From: JAJTFA01 sp044351265 | GTDB lineage: Bacteria > Bacteroidota > Bacteroidia > UKL13-3 | NCBI GenBank assembly: GCA_044351265.1 | Contig: JBILGC010000006.1 | Coordinates: forward strand, 14,822-78,821 | Length of the DNA: 64,000 bases | Direction of reading: 5' to 3' | In this document: piece by piece, positions 19,030 to 28,577 of the stretch | Position numbering within the stretch: position 1 is the first letter of the stretch | Layout of the letters: every line of letters begins with the position of its first letter | Notes under the pieces: generated by a model | The model's input: the letters and a program-made list of their open reading frames with translations, nothing else | Database searches by the model: none | Told to the model about the DNA's origin: nothing | Made by a program: the position numbers and the translations under genes

Positions 19030-21753
19030 ATGCACCGGATTAAAATTAACACCATATTTTTTCTGCTATTGTTTATTTGGCAAGCAAATAAGGCTTGTTC
19101 TCAGCCGATACAATTTACATTAGGAACAGGAACTTCCTATAATTCTTCAACAGGATACCCCGCTCCTTACGGCAACTTCTACTGGGGTGCAAGGCATCAG
19201 TTTCTTATACGCGCAAGTGAGTTGCAGGCGTTGGGAGCAACGGGACAACGAATCATTACTGCACTTGGTTTTAATGTTTTTGCCCCCATCAGCGGAGCAC
19301 TTGTTGATTTTCAGATTAAATTAAAGCAAACAACGCTTACTGCTTTTCCAACAACCGGTTTTGTATTTGAAACAGGAACCACTACTGTTTTTGGTCCAAC
19401 AGCTATACCCACAGCAGCAGGCTGGAATATGCACAACTTTCAAACACCTTTTATCTGGAATGGAACATCTAATATTTTGGTAGAGATTTGTTTTAATAAC
19501 AATGATTATACAACCAACGCACAAACCTATTTTTCTGCTACTTCTTTCGGCAGCAGCATTTACATCAGAGATGATGCCGTAGGGGTATGTGTACGCACAT
19601 CCGTTACCCGCTCTACCAACAGGCCCAATATGCGCCTAACTATGAGCGTGCCATTACCACCGGTGGCGCGTATAACCGCTCCGGACACCGTGTATGTCAA
19701 CAGGCCGGTAACCATCACTTCTCAAAGCGAAAATGCCATGCGCTATTATTGGAGGATTGATCCTGCAAACACCAATACACTTTGCAACAATATCGGGTGT
19801 TTCACTGATACGGTACCAACCAATATTACAACCACATTTACCCAGCAGGGATTATACAAGATAACCCTTATTAACCGGGGCTATCTTGGAGATACTGCGA
19901 GTGCTGTAAAATTTATTTATGCTGATACTACACGAAGAAAACCAAAGGCCAACTTTTTTGCTTCAACCCGCTCTGCAGGTGTTTTTGATCAGATATTATT
20001 TTATGATTCCAGCATGTTTGGTGCATTCGGGTGGGAGTGGAGCATTAACCCGCCCTGTGTTACCTGCGGGCAGTTTCCGAATGTTTTTACACCATCGGTA
20101 GATGTGCAGCAACCTATACTTAATACGTTTGATCCGGGGCTGTATGATATTTGCCTTGTTGCATGGAATGATAAAGGTTTTGATACCATTTGCAAGCCAC
20201 AATACATCAATATACTCTCTTCGTTTTTTATGTGTAACGGCACAGATTCTTTTACCAATGAGAACTTTGGAATGGTAACCGATGTAGGCGGTGCTGCCTC
20301 AAATTATCAGATAGGGCAAATTGGCCAGTGCAACGCAGGATTTGTAATTAATCCTGAAACATGCGCAGATACATTGCTTCTTTATATCGATAAGTTTAGG
20401 CTAAGAGATTTGGATACCTTGGAAATAAGAAGCGGCACTTCAAAAACAGGACCTATTATTGCTAGGTATAGTGGCGGTAATTTATCACCTTCACAAAAAA
20501 GCATTAAAATTCCTACAGGCAGCGCATTTATGCGCATGAAAACGGGTGCAGGCACAACCACAGCAGGTGATAGCGGCTTTGCCATCAGATGGAGCATCGC
20601 ACCTGCAGCAAAAATTTTTCAGACGGCAACTTCCTTTTGTCCGAATGATTCTATGTTTTTAAAAACCATTACTCGCAGTGGCAGAAATTATCAATGGACT
20701 TATAACGGTCAATCGGCAAGTAATGATTCATTCATCATTGCACGCGATGAAGGCACCTACGGATTAACTGTTAGTCAAGCGGGTTGTGCGGCATCAAATC
20801 AAATTACACTTGCACAAAAAGAGGCGCCTCAGGTCATTGCCATTGCCGACTCCAACATGCTTCAGTGTGTAGGCACAAATGCATTCACGTTTATTAATCG
20901 TTCAACTATATCAAAGGGTAGTTTAATGAATACTTGGATTATCAGCGATGGCACGCAACAAAAAACAGATACCCTTAAGAAAACATTTTCCAAGGCCGGA
21001 GTATATCAGATTATACAAAGTGTGGTTTCAGATTCGGGTTGTGTTTCTACCAACAGTTATATTATCCGTGTAAAAGAAAAACCTGATGCTGCCATTATCT
21101 ATTCTCAAACGCCTGAGATATGCAGCTACGATAGTTTATTACTGCTTGCATCTTCCACCCAGGCATTGCAGTATGAATGGTTTATAAACGGCACGTCACA
21201 ACTTGCTGCGGAAAGCTATTATGCAAAGGCCGGCCAAAGTATACGGTTGAGGGTAACCGATATGTTTGGGTGCGACAGTTTAACAGCGCCTTTGGTTATT
21301 AAAGAAAGAGCATCGCCAAGCAAGCCTATAATTGTGCGCAATGGAGCATACCTGCAGGCCATAACGGGCAACAGCCGTATTGCATGGTATCTGGGAGTTA
21401 CGGCATTATCTGATACATCAAAACAAATTATACCACCTCAAGATGGATTATACATGGTGGTATCAGATAGCAATGGTTGTATTGCAACTTCTAACAGGTA
21501 TGTAGTTACATTTACCAGAGTAACAAATGCATTGGAGCAAAATCAGGTAAGAGTATACCCCAATCCGTTTTCGGATGTATTGCGCATAGAATCTACTTTA
21601 AAAGGCCATTATATGATAACCGATATAACAGGCAGAATATGTAAGGCGGGAGAAATACGAGAAGGTTTGAATACGATTACCACTACCGAGTTTAAGGCTG
21701 GGGTTTATATTTTGCATATTGATAAAACGTATATTCGGATAGTAAAACAATAA
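19030..21753 (+). CDS. Secreted T9SS cargo protein with PKD-like and CUB-like domains
   Basis: A large secreted protein of about 907 aa, exported by Sec and then by the type IX system. The ATG at 19030 begins a signal peptide (MHRIKINTIFFLLLFIWQ, cleavage after about CS-Q). The frame also has a GTG at 19006. An N-terminal beta-sandwich region (about 25-210) precedes PKD-like beta domains (about 215-390). A cysteine-containing CUB-like domain follows around 395-515 (CNGTDSFTNENFG, CADTLLLYIDKF, GDSGFAIRW). More immunoglobulin-like segments then lead to the C-terminal sorting domain (VRVYPNPFSDVLRIES and GVYILHID). No catalytic domain is visible, so an adhesin or matrix role is the best guess. 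The AhpD-like gene begins 3 bp later. Confidence 0.85.
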   Translation: MHRIKINTIFFLLLFIWQANKACSQPIQFTLGTGTSYNSSTGYPAPYGNFYWGARHQFLIRASELQALGATGQRIITALGFNVFAPISGALVDFQIKLKQTTLTAFPTTGFVFETGTTTVFGPTAIPTAAGWNMHNFQTPFIWNGTSNILVEICFNNNDYTTNAQTYFSATSFGSSIYIRDDAVGVCVRTSVTRSTNRPNMRLTMSVPLPPVARITAPDTVYVNRPVTITSQSENAMRYYWRIDPANTNTLCNNIGCFTDTVPTNITTTFTQQGLYKITLINRGYLGDTASAVKFIYADTTRRKPKANFFASTRSAGVFDQILFYDSSMFGAFGWEWSINPPCVTCGQFPNVFTPSVDVQQPILNTFDPGLYDICLVAWNDKGFDTICKPQYINILSSFFMCNGTDSFTNENFGMVTDVGGAASNYQIGQIGQCNAGFVINPETCADTLLLYIDKFRLRDLDTLEIRSGTSKTGPIIARYSGGNLSPSQKSIKIPTGSAFMRMKTGAGTTTAGDSGFAIRWSIAPAAKIFQTATSFCPNDSMFLKTITRSGRNYQWTYNGQSASNDSFIIARDEGTYGLTVSQAGCAASNQITLAQKEAPQVIAIADSNMLQCVGTNAFTFINRSTISKGSLMNTWIISDGTQQKTDTLKKTFSKAGVYQIIQSVVSDSGCVSTNSYIIRVKEKPDAAIIYSQTPEICSYDSLLLLASSTQALQYEWFINGTSQLAAESYYAKAGQSIRLRVTDMFGCDSLTAPLVIKERASPSKPIIVRNGAYLQAITGNSRIAWYLGVTALSDTSKQIIPPQDGLYMVVSDSNGCIATSNRYVVTFTRVTNALEQNQVRVYPNPFSDVLRIESTLKGHYMITDITGRICKAGEIREGLNTITTTEFKAGVYILHIDKTYIRIVKQ

Positions 21754-21756
21754 ACC

Positions 21757-22098
21757 ATGAATGCCGCAGAAGAATTTAATGAATACCGCTCTAAAATGAA
21801 TGAGCGATTGATGGGTTCAGACAACTTGGTATTAAAAAGGCTATTCAATTTAGATACCAATACCTATGAGGATGGTGCCTTGCCGGCAGTAACCAAAGAA
21901 ATGCTAGGGCTGGTAGCCTCTATGGTTTTGCGCTGTGATGATTGCATTAAATACCATTTGGGTAAATGCCATGAGTTGGGCGTAAGCACGGCACAGGTTT
22001 ATGAAATTTTTGCTGTTGCCAATATTGTAGGCGGCACCATTGTAATTCCGCATACCCGCAGAGCAGCTGAATATTGGGATGTGCTGGAGGGAAATTGA
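21757..22098 (+). CDS. Carboxymuconolactone decarboxylase family protein (AhpD-like)
   Basis: A 113-aa protein with the CMD/AhpD core, including the redox-type CxxC in LRCDDCIKYHLGKCHELG and the following helix with His. Such proteins act as alkylhydroperoxidase-like or decarboxylase-like enzymes; the CxxC with nearby His favours the peroxidase-like subgroup. It lies 3 bp after the T9SS gene and convergent, 10 bp away, with the sorbosone-dehydrogenase-like gene. The specific substrate is unknown. Confidence 0.88.
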   Translation: MNAAEEFNEYRSKMNERLMGSDNLVLKRLFNLDTNTYEDGALPAVTKEMLGLVASMVLRCDDCIKYHLGKCHELGVSTAQVYEIFAVANIVGGTIVIPHTRRAAEYWDVLEGN

Positions 22099-22108
22099 TT
22101 AACCTATT

Positions 22109-23620
22109 TCACCACAAGACCACCTTATTGGTTACGATGGTTTGGTTAATGGTTACGTGCACAAAATAAACGCCACGTGGCCAGTTTTCTACATCTACGT
22201 TTTTTGTAGAACCTTTTGATTGAAAAACCACTTTGCCTTGTGCATCAAAAACCTCTATGAGTGAAAGTGCCTCAGCACAATTAAAAAATAATTGTGTTGA
22301 AGCAGGATTGGGATAAACCATTAATTGTTTAGGCATTTCAAGATTAGGATTTAATCCTGTTGGGCTACCTCTGTAAATTCTCATGATAAAACGGTTACTC
22401 TCATCGGAGCTCATATAAATATCACCATTGGGTGCAATAGCTAAACCAACAGGTCTGCCCCAATACACGCGATTAATGCTATCGGTAATAAATCCTGTAC
22501 AAAAGTCTGCTACATAATTTACAGTAGTATCCGTTGCACTGCTCAAATCAAGATAAACCAACTTGTAACCTTTATAATTTTGAGGTGTATTCCATGAACC
22601 ACGTAGCGCTGATAGCATGCCATTTCTCATTGCAGTTGGGAAAGTATTGTTTAAAAAAGTAAGTGCCATAGGAGCTGTATGTGCCTGTATGAGTGCAGCA
22701 GGTTCTATCATTTTTGCCACCTTGCCACTATCTGCAGCTACTATAGGTTTGAGTGCAGCGTAATCGGAATGTGCATCAAAGTTGAACCAAACTTGGTTTG
22801 CATAAGCAAAAGGATAGCCGTAAAATCCTTGGTCTCTGATGATGTCAATCCACTCAGGCGGGATAAAATCGCCTTGCCTATCGCTACCATTATTGTTGGC
22901 CCATAACCTACCTGTTTGTGGATGCACTGCCATACCTACTGCATTCCGCACACCGCTTGCAAACACACGACCATTTTTCCCGTTTTCATCATACTGTTCT
23001 ATTACTGCACGGTAATCTTCTCTGCATACGTTGCATAAAGAACCAATAGACACATATACTTTTTTCTGTTCAGCATCGAACACTATTGATCTTGTGCGAT
23101 GTCCACCCACAGGCTGTGCAGCGCGCCATCCTATGCTGTCAATAAAAATGCTTCGGGATTCAAAAATACCATCGCTGTTTGCATCAGTAAGTTTCCATAC
23201 TTTTTGTTCTTCTGTAACATACATCTGTCCGTTATAAAATTTTACATCATGGTTATTTACAAAACCGGTTGCGGCCACACGTGCAGAATCTGCTACACCA
23301 TTTCCATCTGCATCGGGCAGGGCATAAATTTTTCCGTTATTATTGGTAAACATATCACTTACGTGCAATACACCGGCACTATTAAAAGCCAAAAACCGTG
23401 GTTTGTTTAAACCCCCGGCATAAAAAATGGTAGCCTTATATCCGGCAGGTAAATAAACGGTGTAGTTACCCGGCATGGTTGATTTAAAAGCGGCAGGTAC
23501 TTCTACGGTTACCGGCTGCAAGCCCAGTGATTGTGTGGGTGTCATATTCACGGTGCCGGGCTGGGCACAAATTCCAATGCTAAGCACCAGCAAAAAAGTA
23601 ATGCTAGAAATCCGTATCAT
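22109..23620 (-). CDS. Secreted PQQ-dependent sugar/sorbosone dehydrogenase-like beta-propeller with T9SS sorting domain
   Basis: A 503-aa secreted protein with a signal peptide (MIRISSITFLLVLSIGICAQ). The middle is a six-bladed glucose/sorbosone-dehydrogenase beta-propeller, with NKPRFLAFNSAGVLHVSD, GHRTRSIVFDAEQKKVYVSIGS, NAVGMAVHPQTGRLWANNNGSDRQGD and VGLAIAPNGDIYMSSDE. The C-terminal T9SS sorting domain (MVYPNPASTQLFFN, WPRGVYFVHV) is followed by KVVLW at the end. It probably oxidises a sugar or aldehyde outside the cell using PQQ. PQQ use cannot be shown from sequence, as some relatives are non-enzymatic. Confidence 0.88.
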   Translation of the reverse strand: MIRISSITFLLVLSIGICAQPGTVNMTPTQSLGLQPVTVEVPAAFKSTMPGNYTVYLPAGYKATIFYAGGLNKPRFLAFNSAGVLHVSDMFTNNNGKIYALPDADGNGVADSARVAATGFVNNHDVKFYNGQMYVTEEQKVWKLTDANSDGIFESRSIFIDSIGWRAAQPVGGHRTRSIVFDAEQKKVYVSIGSLCNVCREDYRAVIEQYDENGKNGRVFASGVRNAVGMAVHPQTGRLWANNNGSDRQGDFIPPEWIDIIRDQGFYGYPFAYANQVWFNFDAHSDYAALKPIVAADSGKVAKMIEPAALIQAHTAPMALTFLNNTFPTAMRNGMLSALRGSWNTPQNYKGYKLVYLDLSSATDTTVNYVADFCTGFITDSINRVYWGRPVGLAIAPNGDIYMSSDESNRFIMRIYRGSPTGLNPNLEMPKQLMVYPNPASTQLFFNCAEALSLIEVFDAQGKVVFQSKGSTKNVDVENWPRGVYFVHVTINQTIVTNKVVLW

Positions 23621-23691
23621 ACAAAGGTGTATTAATGCAATGCAAGATAAATTTACTTTTCAAACACCTGCAATGGTTTTTTACATACCTG

Positions 23692-23744
23692 CTGCCTTCG
23701 ACAAGCTCAGGCAGCGGAATATCAAGCTCACGCAGCGGGTTATC
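23692..23744. repeat. REP-like inverted repeat plus 21-bp direct tandem repeat
   Basis: CTGCCT (23692-23697) and AGGCAG (23709-23714) form an inverted repeat around TCGACAAGCTC, a core seen as a short repeat in many bacterial genomes. Two 21-bp units (23703-23723 and 23724-23744) share 18 of 21 positions. It lies in the 206-bp space between divergent genes; nothing else is seen there apart from a candidate -7 box. Confidence 0.55.
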
Positions 23745-23811
23745 ACAAGGGGGTTGAGCCCGTCTAAACCACCGATTCTGTATCCTGCTTTTTATTTTAA
23801 ACCCATACCTA

Positions 23812-23819
23812 TACCTTTG
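23812..23819 (+). promoter_or_regulatory. Candidate -7 box (TACCTTTG) before the metal-efflux locus
   Basis: Exact TAnnTTTG match 7 nt before the TTG start at 23827. No TTG at the -33 distance. It is the best candidate to drive the efflux operon. Confidence 0.4.
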
Positions 23820-23826
23820 TATCCGC

Positions 23827-24204
23827 TTGAATAAATTTTTTACATATCTGCTATCTCTACATTTTCTGCTTGTTGGCATATTGCCGGAGCAAAGCCTGCA
23901 TGAGCTTAACAAAATTCCTACGCTGGTGCAGCATTATTTTCACCATACACAGGAAGAGAAGCAGCAATTGTCGTTCAGCGAATTCTTGCTGATGCACTAT
24001 GGTAATTCAGAACACCGTAATCAGGAAGACCATGATGACCTTCCTTTATTTGCGCACCATTGCAGTTGTCAGCTATTTGTTCATCAGGAAGTTTATTTTA
24101 ACGAACCTCAAGGCATACCGGTTGTTTCAACCAGTTTACCGTATCAACCAAAATCGTATAGTATATTGCCGGATAAAGGCATCTTTCAGCCTCCGCGCGT
24201 GTGA
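23827..24204 (+). CDS. Small exported His-rich protein of the metal-efflux locus
   Basis: A 125-aa protein starting at TTG, with an N-terminal hydrophobic signal or anchor (about residues 4-18). The rest is rich in His, Asp and Glu: HYFHH, HYGNSEHRNQEDHDD and a HHCSC motif near residue 78. Such side chains can bind transition metals, and the gene is the first of an apparent operon with the RND efflux pump 68 bp downstream. A periplasmic metal chaperone or sensor is therefore plausible. No named family is recognised with confidence; I recall similar small proteins beside Bacteroidota efflux pumps. The start is uncertain because no ATG is available upstream. Confidence 0.6.
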   Translation: MNKFFTYLLSLHFLLVGILPEQSLHELNKIPTLVQHYFHHTQEEKQQLSFSEFLLMHYGNSEHRNQEDHDDLPLFAHHCSCQLFVHQEVYFNEPQGIPVVSTSLPYQPKSYSILPDKGIFQPPRV

Positions 24205-24272
24205 GTTTAATTGAGCTGCAATTAGCGGGTTCACTTTCCAACTTTTTTCATTATAAACTTAAATAAAAAATT

Positions 24273-27200
24273 ATGCTTGAGCGTATCATAGCGTTCAGCA
24301 TCAAGCAAAAGCTACTTGTGGGTGTAATGATTGCAGCCTTAATAGGCGCAGGCGTATACTCCCTTACACGATTGCCAATTGATGCTGTTCCGGATATAAC
24401 CAATAATCAGGTGCAGGTTATTACCCAAAGTCCAAACCTGGCACCGCTGGAAATAGAAAAATACATTACTGCACCGTTGGAGTTGGCTACTGCCAATATA
24501 CCCGGTATTGTTGAAACACGATCTATTTCCCGTTTCGGACTTTCTGTTATCACCCTTGTGTTTAATGATGATGTGGATGTGTATTGGGCACGTGCACAGG
24601 TATCAGAGCGTTTAACAGATGCAAAGGAGCTAATTCCTGCAGGTATGGGCTCTCCTTCACTTGCTCCGGTAAGCACAGGCCTAAGTGAAATATTTCAATA
24701 TACCTTGATTGTTGAATCCGGTTATGAAAACAAGTACAATCTGATGGATTTACGCACCATACAGGATTGGAATGTGCGCAGGGAATTGCTTCGCGTGGCG
24801 GGAGTGGCTGATGTGAGCAGTTTTGGTGGATATCTGAAACAATATGAAGTAAAAGTAAATCCGGAGCTGCTTAAATCAACCGGTGTAACGCTGGATGAAT
24901 TGTTCGATGCGCTTGAAAAAAGCAGCAGTAATACCGGTGCTGCCTATCTTGAAAAAGCAGATAAGGTATTTTTTATACGAGGTCTTGGAATAGCTACCGG
25001 AAAAAAAGATGTAGAACAAACTGTGGTACGCAATGTGCAGGGTGTGCCGGTATTGGTGAAAGATGTTGCATTAGTTGAGGATGGCAGCAGCATACGCTAC
25101 GGAGCCATGAGTATGGATGGCAAAGGAGAAGTAGCAGGCGGCATTTTACTTATGCTTAAAGGAGAGAATTCTTCAGAAGTAATTAGAAGGGTGAAGGATA
25201 AAATAGCAGACATTCAAAAGTCATTACCGAAGGGAGTGCGTATAGAGCCTTTTCTCGACAGAGAAGAACTTGTTTCAAGGGCCATTCATACGGTTTCTAA
25301 AAACCTGATTGAAGGAGGGTTGATTGTCATCTTTGTACTCGTATTGTTGCTTGGCAATTTCCGTGCAGGCCTTATTGTCGCTTCCGTTATTCCGCTTTCT
25401 ATGTTGTTTGCCTTATGCATGATGGTGTTGTTTGGTGTAAGCGGTAACTTGATGAGTCTTGGTGCAATTGATTTTGGATTGATTGTGGATGGAGCCGTGA
25501 TTATTGTAGAAATAGTTGTGCGTAAGCTTGCTGAAAAAGTGAAAGAAGCAAAGCAGGAATTAACCCATGCTGTTTTTGAAGATACCATTTTTTCCGGAGC
25601 AAAGGAAATCATGAGCAGTGCTTCCTTTGGGCAGTTTATTATTTTAATTGTATATGTACCCATTTTGGCACTTGCAGGAATTGAAGGTAAAATGTTTAAG
25701 CCAATGGCGCTTACGGTTATATTTGCTATTGCAGGAGCATTCATTCTGTGTCTAACTTATGTTCCCATGATGTGCGCCTTGTTTCTGAGCCGTAAAACAG
25801 AAGAAAAAGAAAACGTGGCAGATAGAATCATTCATAAGCTTAAAGGTATTTACTATCCAGCATTGAATGGGGTCTTGAGGAATGCAAAAGCAGTTATTGC
25901 TGTGTCATTTGTTTTGCTGGCAGGTGCAGTTTTACTGTTCAATCAGCTGGGCGGTGAATTTATTCCTGAGTTGAATGAAGGTGACTATGCCATTGAAACA
26001 AGAATGCTTCCCGGTGTTTCGCTCACACAATCTCTTGCGGTTGCGCAGCAGGTTGAAAAGATGTTGCTGGACAGCTTCCCAAATGAAATAAAAAAATGCG
26101 TATCAAAAATAGGCACATCAGAGATTCCAACAGATCCTATGCCGCTTGAGGCAATGGATATTATTGTGGTATTAAAACACAGGGATGAATGGAAGCGCGC
26201 TTCTAGTAAAGAAGAACTGGATATGCTACTGGCTGATGCCCTTAGTCAGTTTCCCGGAGTAATGTTTTCGCTTCAACAGCCTATACAAATGCGTTTTAAT
26301 GAATTGATGACATCCGCTAAAACAGATGTGGTTGTTAAATTATATGGCAATGATTTATCCGTTCTTACGGGCAAAGCCGATGAAATAGCTAGTATTGTTT
26401 CTCGTATTAATGGCACAGGCGATGTACAAGTGCAGAAGGTGGAGGGATTGCCACAAATACAGATAGAATATAATCGGTCTCAGTTAGCCAACTACGGTAT
26501 AACCGTGCAGCAGGTTAATGATGCCATTCAAACTTCTTATGCGGGCAAAAAAGCAGGGGTAATATTTGAAGAAGATCGCAGGTTTGATTTGGTGGTACGT
26601 TTTGCAGAGCCTTATCGCAGTACTATTGAAAGTCTCAACGATTTGATGATTACTACCCAAAACAGCCAGCAAATACCTCTTAAGGAAGTAGCAACAATAG
26701 AAATCAAGAATGGCCCGGCAGAAATTGCAAGAGACAATACCAAGCGCAGAATAAATATTGGTTTTAATGCCAGAGGAAGAGATGTGGCAGGTATTGTGCA
26801 TGAATTGCAAAGCAAGGTGAATACACAGTTAAAATTGCCCGCAGGATATTCATTGCATTATGGTGGCCAGTTTGAAAATTTGGCACATGCCAGCAAACGG
26901 CTAAGCATTGTGCTACCGCTTGCGCTATTGGTTATTTTCTTCTTACTGTATCTCAGTTTTCATTCACTCAAGCAGTGTTTGCTTATTTTTTCTGCCATAC
27001 CACTGGCAGCAATAGGAGGTGTGGTTTCACTGTGGCTGCGTGATATGCCTTTCAGTATTTCTGCCGGTGTTGGTTTTATCGCACTTTTTGGAGTAGCAGT
27101 GCTCAATGGTATTGTTCTGATTGGCTATTTAAACCAATTGCAAGCAGAGGGTTGTGATGATGTGATGACTCGTATACACAAGGCGCTTGATGAGCGTTTC

Positions 27201-28577
27201 CGTCCGGTTATTATGACTGCCCTTGTAGCCTCTCTTGGTTTCTTACCAATGGCCTTATCACATGGTGCTGGTGCAGAAGTACAAAAACCACTAGCTACAG
27301 TAGTTGTTGGAGGTCTCATCACCTCTACACTTCTTACGTTACTGGTGCTGCCGGTATTGTATTATATCACCCATCTTTCAAGAAAACCAAAAGCAAGCAA
27401 AGCAATGCTTGCACTATTTTTATTCATTGTTCCTGTTCTTACGCAAGCTCAAACCGAGGCACCAACTATGGATTTTTGTGTTAAGCAGGCGCTGCAGTAT
27501 CATCCCTCATTGAAGGCTGCCGGAAAGTTTATTGAAGAACAGAAAGGCGCAAAGAAAGCGGCATTTAATCCGCCCACATTAGATGTTCTCATTCAGTCAC
27601 CTACCGGAAAAGATTACAGACCTTCTATACTTCAAACCATTGATTTTCCTTTGGTTTATGCAAGACAAATCCAAGCAGCCGGTGCTGCTGTTGAAGCGGC
27701 TGTTCTAAAACAGCAGTTGGCAGAGATAATATTAATTAGGGCAGTAAAAGAGGCATACAATGACTGGCAGTATGAATCTGAAAGAATGCAGGATTTACAA
27801 TTGCAAGACAGCCTATTCTTTATGGTGAGCACCGCATCAGCAAAGCGATATGCAGGAGGCGATATTGCCTTAGTTGAGCGCATGAATGCAGAAGCAGCCT
27901 ATGCCATCATCCATCAAGAACTTATTGCTGCTGAAACCCGTATGAAAAATGCATGTATACGGTTACAGGCCATTACTGGATTAACCCAATTAGCCAGCCC
28001 TCCGGCAAGGCAATCAAAGGCACAAGCTGATAGCTCATGGCTAAATTCAGGAAACGATAAGCATCCGGGTATTCAATTGCAGGATGCACTCATTCGTTCC
28101 AACGAGAAAGAACTTAGCGCAGCACGCTGGCGTATGGCTCCCGGATTATCGTTTGGATATTTTAATCAGGCAGATGGCAATGTGCCTAATACTTATCGCT
28201 GGCAAATTGGTGTGCGTGTGCCTGTTTTATTTTGGGGCTATACTGGTAAAATTGCTGAATCAAAAGCCCGATTGGAAATGAATCGTTACGAAAGGTCTTA
28301 CTTGCTCATTAAGCAAAACACAGAAGTAAAAGAAGCAATTAATCAACTTCAGGCTTCTGAGATAACATTGCAGTATTATGAAACAACCGGATTGAAGCAA
28401 GCTGAGGAATTAAGGAGAGTAGCAGGTAAAAGTCTTGCTTCGGGTGAAATTGGTTTTACTGTTTATGCAAATGGTATGGAACGTGCAGGTCGCATAAGGA
28501 TAGCCTATCTGGAGGCGCTTAAAAACTATAATCAGTCCGTATATCAGTTAGAATTTTTAAAAGCACTAGTAAAATGA
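24273..28577 (+). CDS. czcA: CzcA-type heavy-metal RND efflux pump fused to a TolC-family channel
   Basis: A 1434-aa protein: RND pump (residues 1 to about 1035) followed by an outer membrane efflux domain (about 1060-1434). Twelve membrane helices and two large periplasmic loops fit the HME-RND family. DFGLIVDGAVIIVE in helix 4 carries the D, D and E proton-relay residues of divalent-cation pumps (CzcA); CusA pumps have a different sequence there. The TolC part starts at MDFCVKQALQYHPSLKAAG and has helical-hairpin repeats. Between them, KASKAMLALFLFIVPVLTQAQ looks like a signal peptide with an in-frame ATG at 27405 (Met1045). So the product may be cleaved by signal peptidase or started internally. 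The adaptor gene overlaps the stop by 4 bp. It would export Zn, Co, Ni or Cd, but the metal is not proven. Confidence 0.92.
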   Translation: MLERIIAFSIKQKLLVGVMIAALIGAGVYSLTRLPIDAVPDITNNQVQVITQSPNLAPLEIEKYITAPLELATANIPGIVETRSISRFGLSVITLVFNDDVDVYWARAQVSERLTDAKELIPAGMGSPSLAPVSTGLSEIFQYTLIVESGYENKYNLMDLRTIQDWNVRRELLRVAGVADVSSFGGYLKQYEVKVNPELLKSTGVTLDELFDALEKSSSNTGAAYLEKADKVFFIRGLGIATGKKDVEQTVVRNVQGVPVLVKDVALVEDGSSIRYGAMSMDGKGEVAGGILLMLKGENSSEVIRRVKDKIADIQKSLPKGVRIEPFLDREELVSRAIHTVSKNLIEGGLIVIFVLVLLLGNFRAGLIVASVIPLSMLFALCMMVLFGVSGNLMSLGAIDFGLIVDGAVIIVEIVVRKLAEKVKEAKQELTHAVFEDTIFSGAKEIMSSASFGQFIILIVYVPILALAGIEGKMFKPMALTVIFAIAGAFILCLTYVPMMCALFLSRKTEEKENVADRIIHKLKGIYYPALNGVLRNAKAVIAVSFVLLAGAVLLFNQLGGEFIPELNEGDYAIETRMLPGVSLTQSLAVAQQVEKMLLDSFPNEIKKCVSKIGTSEIPTDPMPLEAMDIIVVLKHRDEWKRASSKEELDMLLADALSQFPGVMFSLQQPIQMRFNELMTSAKTDVVVKLYGNDLSVLTGKADEIASIVSRINGTGDVQVQKVEGLPQIQIEYNRSQLANYGITVQQVNDAIQTSYAGKKAGVIFEEDRRFDLVVRFAEPYRSTIESLNDLMITTQNSQQIPLKEVATIEIKNGPAEIARDNTKRRINIGFNARGRDVAGIVHELQSKVNTQLKLPAGYSLHYGGQFENLAHASKRLSIVLPLALLVIFFLLYLSFHSLKQCLLIFSAIPLAAIGGVVSLWLRDMPFSISAGVGFIALFGVAVLNGIVLIGYLNQLQAEGCDDVMTRIHKALDERFRPVIMTALVASLGFLPMALSHGAGAEVQKPLATVVVGGLITSTLLTLLVLPVLYYITHLSRKPKASKAMLALFLFIVPVLTQAQTEAPTMDFCVKQALQYHPSLKAAGKFIEEQKGAKKAAFNPPTLDVLIQSPTGKDYRPSILQTIDFPLVYARQIQAAGAAVEAAVLKQQLAEIILIRAVKEAYNDWQYESERMQDLQLQDSLFFMVSTASAKRYAGGDIALVERMNAEAAYAIIHQELIAAETRMKNACIRLQAITGLTQLASPPARQSKAQADSSWLNSGNDKHPGIQLQDALIRSNEKELSAARWRMAPGLSFGYFNQADGNVPNTYRWQIGVRVPVLFWGYTGKIAESKARLEMNRYERSYLLIKQNTEVKEAINQLQASEITLQYYETTGLKQAEELRRVAGKSLASGEIGFTVYANGMERAGRIRIAYLEALKNYNQSVYQLEFLKALVK

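Noticed and set aside
23692..23744. A CRISPR or tandem-repeat array
   Set aside because: Only two 21-bp units exist, directly adjacent without spacers.
23604..23912. Minus-strand frame across the REP-like repeat
   Set aside because: It overlaps two real genes and its translation only reads through the repeat; no family similarity.
24273..28577. A sequencing or real frameshift joining two genes into the CzcA-TolC fusion
   Set aside because: The frame is continuous with normal codon use across the junction, and fused forms are known in the phylum, so I treat it as genuine while noting the in-frame ATG.
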